Positions 59,634 to 64,000 of a DNA stretch of 64,000 bases are shown in pieces. A program made the position numbers and the translations under genes. The notes beneath the pieces were generated by a model, which was given only the letters and a program-made list of their open reading frames with translations, did no database searches and was not told the DNA's origin. The number at the start of each line of letters is the position of its first letter. Position 1 is the stretch's first letter. The stretch lies in contig CAKSAN010000010.1 in NCBI GenBank assembly GCA_934436435.1, positions 1 through 64,000 on the forward strand, read 5' to 3'. Source of the stretch: an uncultured Acetatifactor sp. GTDB lineage: Bacteria > Bacillota > Clostridia > Lachnospirales > Lachnospiraceae.

Positions 59634-60548
59634 CTATATTTGTAATATCCAGAACAGAAACGGCATCGTGACCACGGACAGAATGGTGGTCAGGGCCACG
59701 CCCCGGGAAGTCAGCCGGTAATCTCCGTCGTATTGCTGCGCCAGCATGACTGTCATACTTCCCACCGGTGTCGCCGTCATTACCAGACATACACCGCGGA
59801 ACATGGGATCCGTGATAAAAAACTTTAATCCCCACAGAAGTAATGCCGGCAGAAACAGCAGTTTTACGACGGAAAAAATGAGCAGCCGTACATCCGTAAA
59901 CAGATCTTTTAACCGGATCTGGGCCAGAGAGTCGCCGATCACCAGCATGCTTAACGGGCCGGTGATGGCTCCGATACGGGTTGCCGTGTTTTCGAAGATC
60001 ATGGGAACCGGGAGACCGGTGATATACAGAACTACCGCAATGAGACAGGAGATCACGCCCACATTCAGGAGCTGCTTCCAGTTCATTTTCTCCCTCTGGC
60101 CGCCGGCCTTCATTTTGCGGATGCCATAGGTATAGATCAGCACGCTGTACAGCAGGTTGAAGATCGCAGCGTGGATCACCGCTTCACTGCCGTACATGGC
60201 ATCCAGCAGAGGATACCCCATAAATCCGATATTGGAGAAGATCGTCATGACCTGATAAGCGCCATAGTCTTCTCTGTCCGCCCGAAGCAGTCTCGGGAGC
60301 AATTCCGCAATGACAAACATAATAGCAAAAAAGATCAGTGCCACACCCAGAGTGAGCAGGAGGGCACCCTTATTCTCCAAAGTCTCCGGGTTCATTCCGG
60401 AGGCGATGATCAGTGCAGGATTTCCGATATTGATGACGATACCGGAGATCATTTTGCCGGTAGTCTCCTGAAATACACCGACTTTCCGGCAGATATACCC
60501 GATCAGCATGATCAGGAAAAAGATTATCATTTGTTGCAGTAAAAGCAT
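59634..60548 (-). CDS. AEC-family membrane transporter 2
   Basis: The 304-residue protein has about ten membrane helices and AEC features: IIFFLIMLIGYICRKVGVF, NIGNPALIIASGM, FSNIGFMGYPLLDAMYG and TATPVGSMTVMLAQQY. ATG 60548 is chosen because AAGAAGG lies about eight bases upstream. It ends one base from the stop of the ketopantoate reductase remnant. The substrate, probably an organic acid, is unknown. Confidence 0.88.
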   Translation of the reverse strand: MLLLQQMIIFFLIMLIGYICRKVGVFQETTGKMISGIVINIGNPALIIASGMNPETLENKGALLLTLGVALIFFAIMFVIAELLPRLLRADREDYGAYQVMTIFSNIGFMGYPLLDAMYGSEAVIHAAIFNLLYSVLIYTYGIRKMKAGGQREKMNWKQLLNVGVISCLIAVVLYITGLPVPMIFENTATRIGAITGPLSMLVIGDSLAQIRLKDLFTDVRLLIFSVVKLLFLPALLLWGLKFFITDPMFRGVCLVMTATPVGSMTVMLAQQYDGDYRLTSRGVALTTILSVVTMPFLFWILQI

Positions 60549-60760
60549 AAGATGCCTTCTTTCTGTGAAAGTATGGGAAATAAATAAGGAAATACGCAAA
60601 CGCGTACATCATAGCACAAATGAACGTGCTTTCTCAACTCATTTTTGCGTATTTTCGGGCTTTTTGCTTTCTTTCTTTACAAAACCACGGGCGGTACGCT
60701 ATACTTGCAAAGGACTATTGACGTAAAAAGCGCTGCAAGAGCAGCAGAATGAGAGGAATT

Positions 60761-62314
60761 ATGAGCATATTAAACGTAGAACACCTGACCCATGGCTTTG
60801 GAGACCGGGCTATTTTTAACGATGTATCGTTTCGTCTGCTGAAAGGGGAACATATCGGCCTGATCGGTGCCAACGGCGAGGGAAAATCTACCTTTATGAA
60901 TATTATTACCGGCAAACTGATGCCGGATGAGGGCAAAGTGGAGTGGGCGAAGAATGTCCGCGTCGGCTATTTGGACCAGCATACGGTCCTGACACCTGGT
61001 ATGACGATCCGTCAGGTGTTGGCGTCCGCCTTTGATTTTTTATATGAAATGGAAGCCCAGATGAACGAGATCTGTGACAAAATGGGAGAGGCTGCCCCGG
61101 AGGAACTGGAACAGTACATGGAAGATCTGGGAACGATCCAGGATCTGCTCACCATGCATGATTTCTATATGATTGATGCAAAAGTGGAAGAAGTGGCAAG
61201 AGCTCTGGGACTGATGGATATCGGTCTGGACCGGGATGTGACAGAACTGTCAGGTGGACAGCGTACCAAGGTGCTGCTGGGCAAGCTTTTGTTGGAAAAG
61301 CCCGACATTCTGCTGTTGGATGAGCCCACCAACTATCTGGATGCGGAGCACATCGAGTGGCTGAAACGCTACCTGAACGAGTATGAGAATGCCTTTATTC
61401 TGATCAGTCATGACATTCCCTTCCTGAACAGTGTCATTAACCTGATCTATCATATGGACAATCAGGAGCTGACCCGTTATGTGGGAGACTACGATAAGTT
61501 TCAGGAAGTCTATGCCATGAAGAAATCCCAGCTGGAGGCCGCTTATAACCGCCAGCAGAAGGAGATCGCCGATCTGAAGGATTTCGTGGCGAGAAACAAA
61601 GCCCGCGTTTCCACCCGCAACATGGCCATGTCCCGTCAGAAGAAGCTGGACAAGATGGATGTCATCGAGCTGGCTGCGGAGAAGCCAAAGCCCGAGTTCT
61701 CCTTTAAGGAGGGGCGCACCACAGGTCGTATCATTTTCGAGACAAGGGATCTGATCATCGGTTATGACGAACCGCTGTCCAAGCCCCTGAATCTGTCCAT
61801 GGAACGCGGCGAAAAAGTAGCGCTGATCGGTGCCAACGGTATCGGTAAGACCACCCTGTTAAAGAGTATTCTTGGGCTGATCCCGCCTCTGTCCGGTGAA
61901 GTGGAGCAGGGAGATTATCTGGAGATCGGTTATTTCGAACAGGAAATGTCCGGTTCCGGTGACAACAGCTGTATTGAAGAAATCTGGCAGGAATTTCCCG
62001 CATTTACCCAGTATGAGGTCCGTTCCGCACTGGCCAGATGCGGTCTGACCACGAAACATATCGAGAGCCGTGTAAAAGTGTTAAGCGGTGGTGAACAGGC
62101 AAAGGTAAGACTCTGCAAGCTCATGAACCGGGCCACGAACGTTCTGCTGCTGGACGAGCCGACGAACCATCTGGATGTGGATGCCAAGGACGAACTGAAG
62201 CGCGCCCTGAAGGAATACAAGGGAAGCATTCTCATGGTCTGCCATGAGCCGGAATTCTACGACGGACTGGCCACACAGGTGTGGGATCTGTCACAGTGGA
62301 CGACAAAATTATAG
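60761..62314 (+). CDS. ABC-F family ATPase
   Basis: The 517-residue protein has two ABC domains and no membrane segments. Walker A motifs are GANGEGKST and GANGIGKTT, signatures LSGGQRTKVLL and LSGGEQAKVRL, and the Lys/Arg-rich linker (about 240-310) is typical of ABC-F. Such proteins act on ribosomes, as in translation factors or antibiotic protection. There is no extended C-terminal arm, and the protein ends soon after the second domain. GAGAGGAATT precedes ATG 60761. Its exact ABC-F subgroup cannot be decided here. Confidence 0.9.
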   Translation: MSILNVEHLTHGFGDRAIFNDVSFRLLKGEHIGLIGANGEGKSTFMNIITGKLMPDEGKVEWAKNVRVGYLDQHTVLTPGMTIRQVLASAFDFLYEMEAQMNEICDKMGEAAPEELEQYMEDLGTIQDLLTMHDFYMIDAKVEEVARALGLMDIGLDRDVTELSGGQRTKVLLGKLLLEKPDILLLDEPTNYLDAEHIEWLKRYLNEYENAFILISHDIPFLNSVINLIYHMDNQELTRYVGDYDKFQEVYAMKKSQLEAAYNRQQKEIADLKDFVARNKARVSTRNMAMSRQKKLDKMDVIELAAEKPKPEFSFKEGRTTGRIIFETRDLIIGYDEPLSKPLNLSMERGEKVALIGANGIGKTTLLKSILGLIPPLSGEVEQGDYLEIGYFEQEMSGSGDNSCIEEIWQEFPAFTQYEVRSALARCGLTTKHIESRVKVLSGGEQAKVRLCKLMNRATNVLLLDEPTNHLDVDAKDELKRALKEYKGSILMVCHEPEFYDGLATQVWDLSQWTTKL

Positions 62315-62425
62315 AAACTTTTTCCTTCCGTTTTTCGTCTAATAGAATAGGTATCCGGAAACAGGGGATACTGCAACTGAGTATAGGAATGCGTATAGAA
62401 ACCGGAAAGATGAGGAGATGATTTT

Positions 62426-63055
62426 ATGAAGAAGAAATTAGCATGTATGTTACTTATGAGTGCCATGGCACTTTCCATGACCGCCTGTGGAGGTAAGGAT
62501 AACGGCGGTGCCGCAGCAGGAACCGGAGAGACTACGACGGAGAGCACCGCAGCCGGACAGGAGACCGGAGCGTCAGAGAACACGACGGCGCAGGATCCCA
62601 AAGATACGGCACAAGCATTACAGGATGCTAAAAAGGCAGTTACGAATGCTTTGGGGGAAAATTACTGGCCGGATTCCGAGATCCCGGAGGAGATGCTGGG
62701 TGACACCTTTGGCGTTAGCGCAGATCTCTATGATGCTTACCTGGGTGAGGCTCCCATGATCAGTGTCAATGTAGATACTTTATTGATTATTCACGCAAAA
62801 GATGGTAAGGTAGAGGAGGTAGAAAATGCATTGAACACCTACCGTGACAATCTGGTGAACGATACCATGCAGTATCCCATGAATCTGGGAAAGATTCAGG
62901 CATCCCGGATTGAGCGCATAGGCGATTATATATGCTTTGTACAGTTGGGTGCCGATACTTCTTCCGTGGAAGATCAGGGAGACGAAGCGGTAATCACCTA
63001 CTGTCAGGAGCAGAATGAACTTGCCCTGGAGGCTATCAGACAGGCTCTGGAGTAA
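62426..63055 (+). CDS. DUF4358-family lipoprotein
   Basis: The 209-residue protein has a lipoprotein signal peptide (MKKKLACMLLMSAMALSM) ending in the lipobox MTAC, then a Gly/Thr/Glu-rich linker to about residue 65. The DUF4358 domain follows (WPDSEIPEEMLGDTFGV, VNVDTLLIIHAKDGKVEEVENAL, QASRIERIGDYICFV, in parts). DUF4358 proteins are common in Lachnospiraceae and often sit beside MBOAT acyltransferase genes, as here, suggesting a joint role in modifying surface polymers. GATGAGGAGATG precedes the ATG. Confidence 0.87.
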   Translation: MKKKLACMLLMSAMALSMTACGGKDNGGAAAGTGETTTESTAAGQETGASENTTAQDPKDTAQALQDAKKAVTNALGENYWPDSEIPEEMLGDTFGVSADLYDAYLGEAPMISVNVDTLLIIHAKDGKVEEVENALNTYRDNLVNDTMQYPMNLGKIQASRIERIGDYICFVQLGADTSSVEDQGDEAVITYCQEQNELALEAIRQALE

Positions 63056-63071
63056 ACGCGGAGTAGAGTGA

Positions 63072-64000
63072 ATGGTATTCAGCAGTGTATTATTTCTTTT
63101 TCGGTTTTTACCGATTTTTATGATCTGCTATTTCCTGGTTCCCCGGAAGATGAAGAATCTGGTTCTCTTCCTGGGGAGCCTGGTCTTTTATGCCTGGGGA
63201 GAGCCCGTCTATATTTTTCTGATGCTTTTTTCCACCATATCCGATTTCGTGTGGGGAAAACTGATCGAAGAATACAGAGGAAAGGACCGTTCCCGGATCT
63301 TTTTGTTGTGTTCCGTTGTCATCAACCTTTTTATCCTGGGATTTTTCAAATATGCCGATTTCCTGCTGCAGACGGTGAATGCAGTCTTCGGAACGTCGAT
63401 TCCGCTGTTGGGGCTTCCTCTGCCCATCGGAATCTCCTTTTACACCTTCCAGACCATGTCCTATGTCATTGATGTGTACCGGGGAGATGCCAAAGCACAG
63501 CGAAATATATTGCAGTTCGGCGTCTATGTGACTATGTTCCCGCAGTTGATCGCGGGACCGATTTTAAAATATCATCAGGTGGAGCGTTACTTACAAGACA
63601 GACGGACCGATCTGGATGCCATCAGCTACGGTGCGAAACGCTTTGTGACAGGGCTTGCCAAAAAAGTATTGCTGGCCAATAATCTGGGATTATTGTGGAA
63701 ACAGGTGACGGAGCTGGGAAATGACCAGATGAGTGTTCTGATGGCATGGCTGGGAATCGCAGCCTTTGCTTTTCAGATCTATTTTGATTTTTCCGGATAT
63801 TCGGATATGGCTATCGGTCTGGGCGCGATCCTGGGATTCCATTTCCCGGAGAACTTCAATTATCCGTACATTGCCACTTCGGTAAAAGATTTCTGGCACA
63901 GATGGCATATTTCCCTGAGCACATGGTTTAAGGAATACGTGTACATTCCGCTGGGCGGCAACCGCAAGGGACTGCCGAGACAGCTGCTCAATATTCTGGT
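63072..64000 (+). CDS. MBOAT-family O-acyltransferase, N-terminal part (runs off the window)
   Basis: A frame from ATG 63072 stays open to the window end (about 309 codons). It encodes a multi-pass membrane protein beginning MVFSSVLFLFRFLPIFMICY with the MBOAT/AlgI hallmarks NLVLFLGSLVFYAWGEP, GISFYTFQTMSYVIDVYRG, FPQLIAGPI, FSGYSDMAIGLG and FWHRWHISLSTWFKEYVYIP (in parts). Such proteins move acyl groups across the membrane onto polysaccharides or teichoic acids. GGAG lies eight bases upstream. It follows the DUF4358 lipoprotein by 16 bases. The catalytic His region may lie partly beyond the edge. Confidence 0.93.
   Translation, partial: MVFSSVLFLFRFLPIFMICYFLVPRKMKNLVLFLGSLVFYAWGEPVYIFLMLFSTISDFVWGKLIEEYRGKDRSRIFLLCSVVINLFILGFFKYADFLLQTVNAVFGTSIPLLGLPLPIGISFYTFQTMSYVIDVYRGDAKAQRNILQFGVYVTMFPQLIAGPILKYHQVERYLQDRRTDLDAISYGAKRFVTGLAKKVLLANNLGLLWKQVTELGNDQMSVLMAWLGIAAFAFQIYFDFSGYSDMAIGLGAILGFHFPENFNYPYIATSVKDFWHRWHISLSTWFKEYVYIPLGGNRKGLPRQLLNIL

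Overview
The window looks like a chromosomal stretch from a spore-forming gut Firmicute, most probably a Lachnospiraceae (Clostridium cluster XIVa) species. The grounds are gene content and order (yaaR-holB ... yaaT-yabB-rsmI, pheST behind a T-box, spmAB, coat-F-like proteins, lrgAB, split transketolase), strong AGGAGG-type ribosome sites, and tRNA genes without encoded CCA. There are no phage genes, transposases or CRISPR arrays. Family calls come from reading motifs and have not been searched against databases.

Layout. 1-980: the 3' tip of a 23S rRNA, then a tRNA run Asp-Val-(defective Thr copy)-Thr-Tyr-fMet-Phe-Lys and a terminator; no 5S gene follows the 23S. 1.0-9.5 kb: azlCD, an L,D-transpeptidase, then a housekeeping block (HD protein, Orn/Lys/Arg decarboxylase, pyruvate kinase, guanylate-kinase-like protein, YaaR, HolB). 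9.6-12.4 kb: an ECF sigma factor with its membrane partner, a decayed gene, and a HEPN/MNT toxin-antitoxin pair whose toxin is frameshifted. 12.36-16.5 kb: a Phe T-box leader, a 152-bp inverted-repeat element, pheS and pheT. 16.5-17.8 kb: an AAA/DUF4143 ATPase on the minus strand.

18.0-32.6 kb is a polysaccharide utilisation region. It has a two-component system, a CUT1 sugar ABC transporter without its ATPase, and six apparently cytoplasmic enzymes (GH43-like, GH36-like, GH88, heparinase II/III-type lyase, GH127, polysaccharide deacetylase). Three promoters here carry the same 13-bp palindrome GACA-N5-TGTC, each three bases upstream of the -35; this is the clearest candidate for an undescribed regulatory system in the window. 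The enzyme set suggests an acidic, arabinose- and galactose-containing glycan. 32.7-42.1 kb: an AbiEi/MarR-like regulator with a truncated partner, then a LysR regulator, a CUT2 ABC transporter, an ornithine cyclodeaminase-family protein and an MmgE/PrpD protein. 42.2-45.4 kb resumes the block left at holB: YaaT/RicT with an unusual Arg/Asn/Gly tail, YabB-like methyltransferase, RsmI and a small Cys-rich protein.

45.5-50.7 kb: lrgAB, an Lrp regulator divergent from glutamate dehydrogenase, a 37-residue Cys peptide, two coat-F-like proteins and spmAB. 50.7-53.6 kb: an AEC transporter and a DUF885 protein on the minus strand. 53.7-59.4 kb: a pentose operon (AraR-type regulator, FGGY kinase, AraD, split transketolase) that could take in L-arabinose released by the GH127 enzyme upstream. 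59.4-64.0 kb: an internally deleted ketopantoate reductase, a second AEC transporter, an ABC-F protein, a DUF4358 lipoprotein and the start of an MBOAT acyltransferase cut by the window edge.
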